Counted from the first letter of the stretch, positions 1-5,576 are shown. The stretch is 5,576 bases of DNA from Alphaproteobacteria bacterium (GCA_005888515.1 VAZR01000377.1:1-5576), one strand, 5' to 3'. The notes: generated from the letters alone by a model not told the origin. A program made the numbers and translations.

Positions 1-1
1 A

Positions 2-358
2 GATCCGCGCAGCTGGAGCCATATTCGCGTAGCGACAAAATACCCCGAAATCACCCGCCGCCACTTTGCTGCGCGCGGCGTGCAGGCTGAATGCATCAAG
101 TTGAACGGTGCGGTGGAATTGGCGCCGAAGCTCGGCTTATGCCGCCACATCGTCGATCTGGTGCAGACCGGCGCGACCCTGACAGCCAACGGCCTCGTCG
201 AAATCGAGCACATCGCCGAAATCACCTCGCGGCTGATCGTCAATCGACCCGCGCTGAAAACCCGGCCGGAAGAAGTCGGCCGCTGGATCGAGCGGTTCCG
301 CGGCACCGTCGAAGGCGGCGGCAAGAGCGCCGCACGCGCCGCGGCGGCTTCGGATTGA
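2..358 (+). CDS. hisG: ATP phosphoribosyltransferase, short form, 3' part (partial)
   Basis: This is the C-terminal 118 residues of HisG, which condenses ATP with PRPP in the first committed step of histidine synthesis in the cytoplasm. The reading frame is open from base 2 and the true start lies upstream. Visible family landmarks are a VATKYP strand near the beginning, the stretch ECIKLNGAVELAP, and the phosphate-binding signature DLVQTGATL (155-181) followed by ANGLVE. In the family signature the position after Gly-Leu is usually a small residue; here it is Cys, which I believe is common in Rhodospirillales. The protein ends about 35 residues after the ALKTRPEE region with an Ala-rich tail and has no ACT-like regulatory domain. 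It is therefore the short form, which in known systems needs the HisZ subunit for feedback control; hisZ is not in this window. hisD starts 12 bases after the stop. Confidence 0.95.
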   Translation, partial: DPRSWSHIRVATKYPEITRRHFAARGVQAECIKLNGAVELAPKLGLCRHIVDLVQTGATLTANGLVEIEHIAEITSRLIVNRPALKTRPEEVGRWIERFRGTVEGGGKSAARAAAASD

Positions 359-361
359 GGG
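357..361 (+). promoter_or_regulatory. Shine-Dalgarno for hisD
   Basis: GAGGG overlaps the hisG stop codon and lies 9 bases before the hisD ATG at 371. It is the clearest ribosome binding site in the window and supports that start, and it suggests translational coupling of hisG and hisD. Confidence 0.6.
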
Positions 362-370
362 CCGGCGGCG

Positions 371-1570
371 ATGCCGATCACCCTCGATACGCGCGATGCC
401 GGCTTCGAGACCGCTTTCGCGACCCTGCTCGCCGCGAAGCGCGAAAACGCGGCGGATGTTGATGTCGCGGTCGCGGCGATCATCGATAATGTGGCGAGCC
501 GTGGTGATGCGGCGCTGGTCGAGTACACCAACCGCTTCGATCGCGTCGAGCTGACGCCGGCGAGGCTGCGCCTGACAAAAGGCGAAATCGCCGCCGGCGC
601 GGACGCCGCGCCGACCGAAACCGTCGATGCTCTGCGCTTGGCCGCCGAGCGGATCGAAAGCTTCCATCGGCGCCAGTTGCCGATGATGATCGATTATGTC
701 GACGATGCCGGGGTGCGGCTCGGGTTGCGTTGGCGGCCGGTCGCCGCCGCCGGCCTGTATGTGCCGGGCGGCACGGCGGCTTATCCGTCATCGGTGTTGA
801 TGAACGCGATCCCGGCCAAGGTGGCAGGTGTCGAGCGGCTGGTCATGACCGTGCCGGCGCCGGACGGTGTCTTGAACCCGCTGGTTCTCGCCGCCGCCCG
901 GCTGGTCGGGATCGACGAGATTTACCGGATCGGCGGCGCGCAGGCGGTGGCGGCGCTCGCTTATGGAACCGCTACGATCAAGGCTGTCGACAAGATCGTC
1001 GGGCCGGGCAACGCCTATGTCGCCGCCGCCAAGCGGCGCGTCTTCGGCCGTGTCGGCATCGATATGATCGCCGGCCCGTCGGAAATCCTGGTCGTCGCCG
1101 ATCGGCACAACGACCCCGCCTGGATCGCCGCCGACCTGTTATCGCAGGCGGAGCACGATGCCGCGGCGCAGGCCATCCTGGTGACCGATAGCAGCGAATT
1201 CGCTGCCGCTGTCGAGGCCGCCGCGGCGAGGCATCTCGAACATTTGCCGCGAGCCGACATCGCACGCGCGAGTTGGCAGGCCAATAGCGCGATCCTGCTC
1301 GTCGCCGATTGGAACGAGGCGGCGCCGCTGATCGACCGCATCGCGCCCGAGCATCTCGAATTGGCGATCGATGATCCCGATGCTCTTGCCGCGCGGGTGC
1401 ATCATGCCGGTGCGATATTTCTGGGGCGCTACACGCCGGAAGCGATCGGCGATTATGTCGCCGGACCGAACCGTCTCGATGCCCTCGCGCCGGCTGCGAT
1501 CCGACTTGCCGAAGCCGAGGGGCTCGACGCGCACGCTCTGTCGCTGGCATTGCGGCTGAGCCGCAGATGA
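371..1570 (+). CDS. hisD: Histidinol dehydrogenase with an apparent 32-residue internal deletion
   Basis: HisD is a zinc enzyme that oxidises L-histidinol to L-histidine with two NAD+ in the last two steps of histidine synthesis. The 399-residue product matches the family over almost its whole length: GLYVPGG and YPSSVLM near 130-147, the NAD-region strings IGGAQAVAALAYGT and VDKIVGPGN, then IDMIAGPSEILV. Zinc ligands Gln259 and His262 (LLSQAEHD) fall at the same numbers as in E. coli. Catalytic Glu327-His328 (APEHLEL), Asp361 (GDYVAGPN) and the final zinc ligand His388 (GLDAHA) are present. The usual HisD is about 430 residues. Here Asn367 is followed directly by RLDALAPAA, whereas the family continues with His-Val-Leu-Pro-Thr and an ARFSSGL/DF segment. 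The distance from Asp361 to His388 is 32 residues shorter than in E. coli (360 to 419). The conserved His after Asn, which contacts substrate in E. coli (His367), is lost. The reading frame stays open, so a protein can be made but is probably inactive or misfolded. The ATG at 371 has a good Shine-Dalgarno. The stop overlaps the next gene (ATGA). Confidence 0.93.
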   Translation: MPITLDTRDAGFETAFATLLAAKRENAADVDVAVAAIIDNVASRGDAALVEYTNRFDRVELTPARLRLTKGEIAAGADAAPTETVDALRLAAERIESFHRRQLPMMIDYVDDAGVRLGLRWRPVAAAGLYVPGGTAAYPSSVLMNAIPAKVAGVERLVMTVPAPDGVLNPLVLAAARLVGIDEIYRIGGAQAVAALAYGTATIKAVDKIVGPGNAYVAAAKRRVFGRVGIDMIAGPSEILVVADRHNDPAWIAADLLSQAEHDAAAQAILVTDSSEFAAAVEAAAARHLEHLPRADIARASWQANSAILLVADWNEAAPLIDRIAPEHLELAIDDPDALAARVHHAGAIFLGRYTPEAIGDYVAGPNRLDALAPAAIRLAEAEGLDAHALSLALRLSRR

Positions 1571-2067
1571 ACGCGGCGGCCGCGCCGGCACCGCAGCGGA
1601 TCGCCGAGATCACGCTCGACGAACGCACCGTTATCCGGCGCAGCCGCGCCATAGAGGACGAGCGTACCGCCGCGATTACCGACCTGCTTAAGGATAACCG
1701 GTTCACGCCCTTGTCGGGCCTTACCGGCCCGTACCATTTGCATCTCGCGGTCGAGGAAAACCGGCTGATCATGGAGATCCGCCCGTTGAACAACTTGGGG
1801 GCCGACGGGTCGAACGAGTCGATCGTCCTGCCGCTCGCCCCGTTCCGCCGCATCGTCAAAGACTATTTTCTCGTCTGCGAGAGCTATTACGAGGCAATCC
1901 GCGACAAGAGCTTGACCCAGGTCGAGGCGATCGATGTCGGCCGGCGCTCGTTGCACGATGAGGGTTCGGAATTGCTGGCCGAGCGCCTGGCCGGCAGGGT
2001 GGCGATCGACCATGATACGGCGCGCCGCCTGTTCACGCTGATTTGCGTGCTGCACCTGCGCAGCTGA
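1567..2067 (+). CDS. UPF0262 family protein of unknown function
   Basis: This 166-residue soluble protein belongs to UPF0262, a family I know almost only from alphaproteobacteria and whose function is unknown. Family hallmarks are IAEITLDE near the N-terminus, GPYHLHL (residues 54-60), ENRLIMEIR, FRRIVKDYF (93-101), CESYYEAIRDKS, AIDVGRRSLHDEGSELL and the C-terminal LFTLICVLH (155-163). No signal peptide, membrane segment or metal-binding motif is evident. Length is close to that of the family; the loop between MEIR and LPLAPF (about PLNNLGADGSNES) looks a few residues longer than I expect. The ATG at 1567 overlaps the hisD stop in an ATGA, implying coupled translation. hisD-UPF0262 adjacency is a frequent alphaproteobacterial arrangement, which supports the call but does not reveal the role. 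Unlike its neighbours hisD and maf, it appears complete. Confidence 0.9.
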   Translation: MNAAAAPAPQRIAEITLDERTVIRRSRAIEDERTAAITDLLKDNRFTPLSGLTGPYHLHLAVEENRLIMEIRPLNNLGADGSNESIVLPLAPFRRIVKDYFLVCESYYEAIRDKSLTQVEAIDVGRRSLHDEGSELLAERLAGRVAIDHDTARRLFTLICVLHLRS

Positions 2068-2074
2068 GACCGCG

Positions 2075-2562
2075 ATGCCGATCCTGGTGCTCGCCTCGGC
2101 CTCTCCGCGCCGGCTCGAATTGCTGCGCCAGATCGGCATCGTGCCGGATCACGTCGAGCCGGCCGACATTGACGAGACGCCGCGCCGCGGCGAATTGCCG
2201 GCCGGCCATGTCGTGCGGCTCGCAGAAGCGAAGGCGCGGGAGATACGGCCGCGTTATCCTGAGGCCTTCATTCTTGCCGCCGACACCGTCGTCGCCTGCG
2301 GCCGCCGGATCCTGCCGAAGGCTGAGGATGAAGCCACCGCACGCACCTGCCTGACCCTGCTGTCGGGTCGCCGTCACCGGGTTTATGGCGGGGTCGCATT
2401 GCTGAGCCCGGGTGGCGATCTGGCGATCCGCCGCATTGTCAGCCAAGTTGCCTTCAAGCATGGGTCGCCGGCTCTTACTCGAATGTGGTCGGACTGCCTT
2501 TATACGAAACGGCACAATTACTCGCCGGCCGCGGGTACCGCGTTTGTCCGGCACCCTGCTGA
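2075..2562 (+). pseudogene. maf: Maf/YhdE-type nucleotide pyrophosphatase, broken by an internal deletion with frame change
   Basis: Maf proteins hydrolyse non-canonical or modified nucleoside triphosphates (dTTP/UTP or m7GTP type) to monophosphates and have been linked to septum arrest. Residues 1-128 are a normal Maf N-terminus: LASASPRR (residues 6-13), the IDETP segment, the ADTVV motif with Asp70, ILPKAEDEA, LLSGRRHRVYGGVA, ending at VAFK (codon 2456-2458). The next bases, read one frame over from 2461, encode WVAGSYSNVVGLPLYET and LLAGRGY, the classic Maf C-terminus, and stop at 2560-2562. The segment that should join them, about 34 codons with the conserved Lys-Ala-Gly-x-Tyr-x-Ile-Gln-Gly motif, is missing. 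By alignment from memory about 100 bases are gone, and the two halves being out of frame requires a loss of 3n+1. Read without correction, the first frame runs to a stop at 2716 with a nonsense, Arg-rich tail. Either the gene is dead in this organism or the assembly dropped bases. The start is 7 bases after the UPF0262 stop, with no strong Shine-Dalgarno. Confidence 0.85.
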
Positions 2563-3722
2563 TCGCCGCCGGGCCCGGCGAATGGCGCGCCGCCTGGGTC
2601 GAGGACGGGGCGGCGGTGGAGCTCTATGTCGAGCGCAGCGACAGCCCGCCGGCCGGCGGCATCCATCTCGGCCGGGTGGTGCGGCGAACCCCCGGGCTCG
2701 ACGCGGTTCTTGTTGATATCGGGGCCCAGCGGCCCGGATTTCTGCCGGTGCGCGAAGCCCCTGCCGACCCGCGTCTTGATGAGGGTGCACGCGTTATCGT
2801 GCAAGTGCGGCGCGAGGCGCAGCAGGGCAAAGGCGCGCGAGTGTCAATACGCATCATCCCGCGTCCGGGCGGGTTGGATCCGGAGCAACTCGCGGCAGAG
2901 GCCGTCCGACACGAGCCTCCTTTCCAACTCGATCCCCCACCGGGATTTGCCGCTGCGCTTGCCTTACAGCTGCGGGCCGAAGCAGACCAGATTCTGGCAG
3001 ACGATACGGCAATCCTCCGGGAGCTGCGCGGCGCCTTTCCGAAAGCCGCAATCGCACATCGTCCGGCCGAGGAATGGCCGGTAGACGTCGAGGCGGAATT
3101 CGCGGCGGCGTTGGCGCCTAGCCTCGCGCTGTCGGGCGGCGGCAGTATCCATATCGCCGAGACCCCGGCAGCAGTGCTGATCGATGTCGATACCGGCACA
3201 CCAGGAGAGAGTTCGGCCGAGCGCAGCGCGCTCGGGGCTAATCTCATGGCGGTGCGGGCAATCGCGCGCCAATTGCGGCTGCGCCGGCTCGGTGGCGGTA
3301 TCGTCATCGACTTCGTCGGGCTCGAAGGACGCGGCGCGCGGGAGAAGGTGCGTCAGGCGATGACAGCCGCCCTCGCCGGCGATCCGGCCGAGCCGCAGGT
3401 GCTCGGCTGGACCCGGCTCGGCCATCTCGAAATTGTCCGGCCGCGGCGGGGCCGGCCGCTCAGCGAGGCGATGCTCGAACCGCAGGCCGTCGGCAAGAGC
3501 AGCCTCGCGCTGGCTTTCGAGGCATTGCGCCTTGTCCAACGGGAAGCGCGCGCCCGCCCCGCCGCCAACTGGCAGCTCATCGTCAGCCCGGCGGTCGAGG
3601 CAGCGTTACATGGCCCGGCAAGGGCCGGATTGCGGGCGCTCGAGACCCGCCTCGGGCGGCAGATTCTCGTTAAGGCCGAACCAAACCGCGAACGCGCCGC
3701 TTTTGACATCGTGCCGCGGTGA
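2544..3722 (+). CDS. rng: Ribonuclease E/G family protein, short alphaproteobacterial type
   Basis: This is an endoribonuclease of the RNase E/G family, which cuts single-stranded AU-rich RNA and in G-type members matures rRNA 5' ends. The product is about 392 residues. The N-terminus (LLIAAGPGEWRAAWVEDG) and S1-like part (IHLGRVVRRTPGLDAVLVDIGAQ, then GFLPV, VQVRREAQQGKGAR, residues about 39-99) are clear. The catalytic core has GGGSIHIAETPAAVLIDVDTG and ARQLRLRRLGGGIVIDF. Asp214 and Asp256 correspond to E. coli RNase E Asp303 and Asp346, and Asp216 sits where RNase E has Asn305. GHLEIVRPRRGRPL follows. There is no CPxC zinc-link and no scaffold tail, as in other short alphaproteobacterial forms. 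Between GARVSIRI and GLDPEQLAAEA the usual S1 end and 5'-sensor segment seems to be missing (roughly 50 residues or more), so it may be truncated internally. The start chosen is TTG 2544 because homologous sequence begins there; the in-frame ATG 2412 would add residues that are only a shadow of maf. The start overlaps the maf end by 19 bases. Confidence 0.88.
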   Translation: MSGTLLIAAGPGEWRAAWVEDGAAVELYVERSDSPPAGGIHLGRVVRRTPGLDAVLVDIGAQRPGFLPVREAPADPRLDEGARVIVQVRREAQQGKGARVSIRIIPRPGGLDPEQLAAEAVRHEPPFQLDPPPGFAAALALQLRAEADQILADDTAILRELRGAFPKAAIAHRPAEEWPVDVEAEFAAALAPSLALSGGGSIHIAETPAAVLIDVDTGTPGESSAERSALGANLMAVRAIARQLRLRRLGGGIVIDFVGLEGRGAREKVRQAMTAALAGDPAEPQVLGWTRLGHLEIVRPRRGRPLSEAMLEPQAVGKSSLALAFEALRLVQREARARPAANWQLIVSPAVEAALHGPARAGLRALETRLGRQILVKAEPNRERAAFDIVPR

Positions 3723-3737
3723 GCCAATATCGAAAGC

Positions 3738-3944
3738 ATGGCGAAGGATCCCGTCACCCCGCTCTCCGCCGGGCCGCGCCGCTGTCCGATCTGCGGCAAG
3801 CCTACCCCGCCGCGGCATCAGCCTTTCTGCTCTACCCGCTGCGCCGATATCGATCTCGGCCGCTGGCTCAAGGGCAATTACCGGGTCGAAACCGAAGAGC
3901 CGGCCGACGACCCGTCGGACGAGACCGAGCGCCAGCCCGACTAG
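3738..3944 (+). CDS. yacG: DNA gyrase inhibitor YacG, zinc-binding
   Basis: This is a 68-residue YacG. In E. coli YacG binds the GyrB C-terminal domain, blocks gyrase from binding DNA and coordinates one zinc ion. The four zinc cysteines are Cys16, Cys19, Cys31 and Cys35 (CPICGK...FCSTRCADIDLGRWLKGNYRVE). The spacing is C-x2-C-x11-C-x3-C; the E. coli protein has 15 residues in the middle loop, and the shorter loop is what I expect from alphaproteobacteria. The characteristic IDLGRW after the last Cys is present, and the C-terminus is acidic and disordered-looking (EEPADDPSDETE), as in the family. The ATG at 3738 follows the rng stop by 15 bases. The position directly after rng is the usual alphaproteobacterial context and suggests cotranscription. 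The gene looks intact. Confidence 0.93.
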   Translation: MAKDPVTPLSAGPRRCPICGKPTPPRHQPFCSTRCADIDLGRWLKGNYRVETEEPADDPSDETERQPD

Positions 3945-4023
3945 TGCAGCATCCCTACCATGCTGGCGTCCCACGCCGTAGCGGGTTATGTCATCTCCGA
4001 TAACGGCAAAGGGCGGCAGCTTC
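3945..4023 (+). other. Intergenic gap with two small inverted repeats, possible weak 3' end of the yacG transcript
   Basis: This is the only gap of any size in the window. It holds CAGCAT (3947-3952) pairing with ATGCTG (3960-3965) across a 7-base loop, then GGCGT (3965-3969) pairing with ACGCC (3973-3977) across CCC. The two stems share base 3965, so they cannot both form completely. No T-run follows, so this is not a textbook intrinsic terminator. It could be a 3' stabilising or pausing structure, or chance. I see no tRNA and no convincing promoter; AAAGGG at 4008-4013 is a plausible ribosome binding site for the next gene. Confidence 0.35.
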
Positions 4024-4872
4024 ATGCAACGTTTCGAGGGTACCGAGACCTATGTGGCGACCCAGGATCTGCAGGTCGCGGTGAACGCCGCGATCGCGCT
4101 CGAGCGTCCGCTGCTGATCAAGGGCGAGCCGGGCACCGGCAAAACCATCCTCGCCCATGAGGTTGCCAAAGCGCTCGGCAAGGAGCTGATCACCTGGCAC
4201 ATCAAATCGACAACCAGGGCGCTGCAGGGCCTGTACGAATACGATGCGGTGTCGCGGCTGCGCGACGGCCAGCTCGGCGATGCGCGGGTGCACGACATCG
4301 CGAATTACATCAAGCCGGGCAAATTGTGGGACGCGTTTGTTGCTGACACAGCCCCGGTATTGCTGATCGACGAGATCGACAAGGCCGATATCGAGTTCCC
4401 GAACGACCTCCTGCTCGAACTCGATCGCATGGAGTTCTTCGTCTACGAGCTGAAGCAGACGATTGTCGCCAAGCAGCGGCCGATCGTCATGATCACCTCG
4501 AACAACGAAAAGGAACTGCCGGACGCGTTTCTCCGCCGCTGCTTTTTTCACTACATCCGGTTTCCCGACCGCGACACGATGCAGCGCATCATCGATGTGC
4601 ATTTCCCCGGGCTGCAGCACGATCTGGTGCACGAGGCGTTGACGATCTTCTTCGATGTTCGCGACGTGCCCGGGCTGAAAAAGAAGCCCTCGACATCGGA
4701 ATTGCTCGACTGGATCAAGCTGCTGCTGGTCGAGGATATTTCGCCCGAGGTGTTGCGCACCCGCGATCCGAAAAAGCTGATCCCGCCCCTGCACGGCGCG
4801 CTGCTCAAAAACGAGCAGGACGTCCAGCTGTTCGAGCGCCTCGCCTTCCTGCACCGGCGGGAACGCGGTTAG
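4024..4872 (+). CDS. MoxR-family AAA+ ATPase
   Basis: This is a 282-residue cytoplasmic AAA+ ATPase of the MoxR type. MoxR proteins use ATP hydrolysis to remodel or activate partner complexes, often with a VWA-domain protein encoded next door, as here. Visible elements are Walker A GEPGTGKT (residues 34-41), Walker B VLLIDE (112-117) followed by IDKAD, sensor 1 around ITSNN (157-161), and the arginine-finger region FLRRCFFHYIRFPD (Arg171/Arg172). The C-terminal lid has VPGLKKKPSTSELLDWIKLLL and ends with PPLHGALLKNEQDVQLFERLAF. Length and motifs match a highly conserved proteobacterial group, so it should be active. I chose ATG 4024 (MQRFEGTETYVAT) because family members begin at this RFEGT segment. 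An in-frame ATG at 3988 would add 12 unconserved residues. AAAGGG at 4008-4013 lies 10 bases upstream. The VWA partner gene begins 6 bases after the stop. The client is not evident from the window. Confidence 0.94.
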   Translation: MQRFEGTETYVATQDLQVAVNAAIALERPLLIKGEPGTGKTILAHEVAKALGKELITWHIKSTTRALQGLYEYDAVSRLRDGQLGDARVHDIANYIKPGKLWDAFVADTAPVLLIDEIDKADIEFPNDLLLELDRMEFFVYELKQTIVAKQRPIVMITSNNEKELPDAFLRRCFFHYIRFPDRDTMQRIIDVHFPGLQHDLVHEALTIFFDVRDVPGLKKKPSTSELLDWIKLLLVEDISPEVLRTRDPKKLIPPLHGALLKNEQDVQLFERLAFLHRRERG

Positions 4873-4878
4873 CCAGCA

Positions 4879-5576
4879 GTGTTCGTCTCGTTCTTTCTCG
4901 AATTGCGCGCCGCCAAGGTGCCGGTGTCGTTGCGCGAGTTTCTGACGCTGATGGAAGGGATGCAGCAGCGAGTTGCGCTGTTCGACATCGACGAATTCTA
5001 TTTCCTGGCGCGCACGACGTTGGTGAAGGATGAGCGGCACCTCGACCGCTTCGACCGCGTGTTCGGTCATTGCTTCAAGGGCATCGAGACCCCGACCGAT
5101 CCGCAGACCGAATTGCCCGAGGAATGGCTGAAGAAGCTCGGCGAACGCTATTTGACCGAGGAGGAAAAGGCGCAGCTCGAGGCGCTCGGCGGCTGGGAAA
5201 AGCTGATGGAGACGTTGCGCCAGCGTCTCGCTGAGCAGCAGCGCCGTCACCAGGGCGGCAACAAATGGATCGGCACCGGCGGCACCTCGCCATTCGGCGC
5301 ACACGGCTACAATCCCGAAGGGGTGCGGATCGGCCAGAAATCGGAAGGCAACCGCAGCGCCGTCAAAATCTGGGACAAGCGCGAGTTCCGTAATCTCGAC
5401 GACACCGTCGAGCTTGGCACCCGCAACATCAAGCTGGCGTTGCGCCGCTTGCGCCAATTCGCGCGTGAAGGCGCGGAGCTCGAACTCGATTTGCCGGACA
5501 CGATACGCTCGACCGCGCACAACGCCGGCTGGCTCGATTTGAAGATGGTACCGGAGCGACACAATGCGGTGAAGCT
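4879..5576 (+). CDS. CoxE-like VWA-domain protein, N-terminal part (partial)
   Basis: The frame is open from GTG 4879 to the window end and gives 232 residues of a CoxE-like protein of the kind paired with MoxR ATPases. Recognisable segments are the N-terminus FFLELRAAKVPVSLREFLTLMEG, then TTLVKDERHLDRFDRVFG, PEEWLKKLGERYLTEEEKAQLEALGGWEKLMETL, GGNKWIGTGGTSPFGAHGYNPEGVRIG (from residue 126), VKIWDKREFRNLDDTVELGTRNIKLALRRLR, and IRSTAHNAGWLDLKMVPERHNAVK at the edge. In homologues the VWA domain with its metal-binding DxSxS-type MIDAS motif starts immediately after this point, so it lies outside the window and cannot be checked. GTG is chosen because the conserved N-terminus begins there; the Shine-Dalgarno is weak, and the 6-base spacing from the ATPase stop suggests coupling. 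The region around residues 95-125 is charged and helical-looking. The gene is cut only by the window boundary. Confidence 0.92.
   Translation, partial: MFVSFFLELRAAKVPVSLREFLTLMEGMQQRVALFDIDEFYFLARTTLVKDERHLDRFDRVFGHCFKGIETPTDPQTELPEEWLKKLGERYLTEEEKAQLEALGGWEKLMETLRQRLAEQQRRHQGGNKWIGTGGTSPFGAHGYNPEGVRIGQKSEGNRSAVKIWDKREFRNLDDTVELGTRNIKLALRRLRQFAREGAELELDLPDTIRSTAHNAGWLDLKMVPERHNAVK

Noticed and set aside
1552..1564. A 13-base inverted repeat (6-base arms around one base) just before the UPF0262 start.
   Set aside because: A one-base loop cannot form the full stem, and the sequence is fully explained as the hisD C-terminal coding region.
978..1859. A 293-codon minus-strand frame spanning the end of hisD and the start of the UPF0262 gene.
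   Set aside because: The translation is Arg/Ala/Ser-rich with no recognisable domain and crosses two clear plus-strand genes; it is a shadow frame.
2445..2475. Programmed ribosomal frameshifting in maf.
   Set aside because: A slip could join the two frames but could not supply the ~34 missing conserved residues, and I see no slippery heptamer at the junction.
2412..2543. An ATG at 2412 that would extend the RNase G frame upstream by 44 codons.
   Set aside because: This stretch is maf coding sequence read in the wrong frame and lacks family similarity; recognisable RNase E/G sequence begins at the TTG at 2544.
2459..2716. The tail of the maf first frame as a novel C-terminal extension.
   Set aside because: It is Arg/Gly/Ala-rich low-complexity sequence that overlaps the true rng frame, and the genuine Maf C-terminus sits next to it in another frame.
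3945..4023. A tRNA gene in the gap between yacG and moxR.
   Set aside because: The gap has roughly tRNA length, but I find no T-loop GTTC-type motif, acceptor stem or cloverleaf in it on either strand.
3991..5562. A 523-codon open frame on the minus strand lying opposite both the MoxR ATPase and the CoxE-like gene.
   Set aside because: Long antisense frames are expected opposite GC-rich genes with strong third-position bias. Its translation resembles no family I know, while the plus-strand frames match conserved families residue by residue.

Overview
The window is a GC-rich, tightly packed stretch of chromosome. It most resembles an alphaproteobacterium, probably of the Rhodospirillales/Rhodospirillaceae type. 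This rests on protein flavour (short-form HisG, a UPF0262 protein, a Zn-link-less RNase G, a YacG with a shortened zinc-finger loop) and on the gene order hisG-hisD-UPF0262-maf-rng-yacG. All genes lie on the + strand. Taxonomy is inferred from remembered family features, not from a search.

Layout: bases 2-358 hold the 3' end of hisG (ATP phosphoribosyltransferase). Next come hisD (371-1570), a UPF0262 gene (1567-2067), a broken maf (2075-2562), rng (2544-3722) and yacG (3738-3944). Neighbours overlap or lie within 15 bases of each other, so this looks like one transcription unit. It mixes the first and last steps of histidine synthesis with nucleotide housekeeping (Maf), RNA turnover (RNase E/G) and a gyrase inhibitor (YacG). 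A 79-base gap with two small inverted repeats separates it from a second pair: a MoxR-family AAA+ ATPase (4024-4872) and the N-terminal part of a CoxE-like VWA-domain partner (4879 to the window end). MoxR/VWA pairs are thought to act together as chaperone or maturation machines; the target of this pair is not visible here.

The most notable observation is that three consecutive enzyme genes seem to lack internal pieces, although their flanking sequence is well conserved. HisD lacks about 32 residues just before its C-terminal zinc-ligand region, in frame, including the active-site His of the conserved Asn-His-Val-Leu-Pro segment. Maf lacks about 34 codons (about 100 bases) including its Lys-Ala-Gly...Ile-Gln-Gly motif; its C-terminus continues in another reading frame, so the gene cannot make a normal protein. 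RNase G seems to lack some 50 or more residues between the S1 and catalytic regions, which is less certain. The other genes look intact. The likely explanations are local assembly or consensus errors, or real gene decay in this lineage. I see no convincing new defence system, mobile element, CRISPR array or RNA gene.
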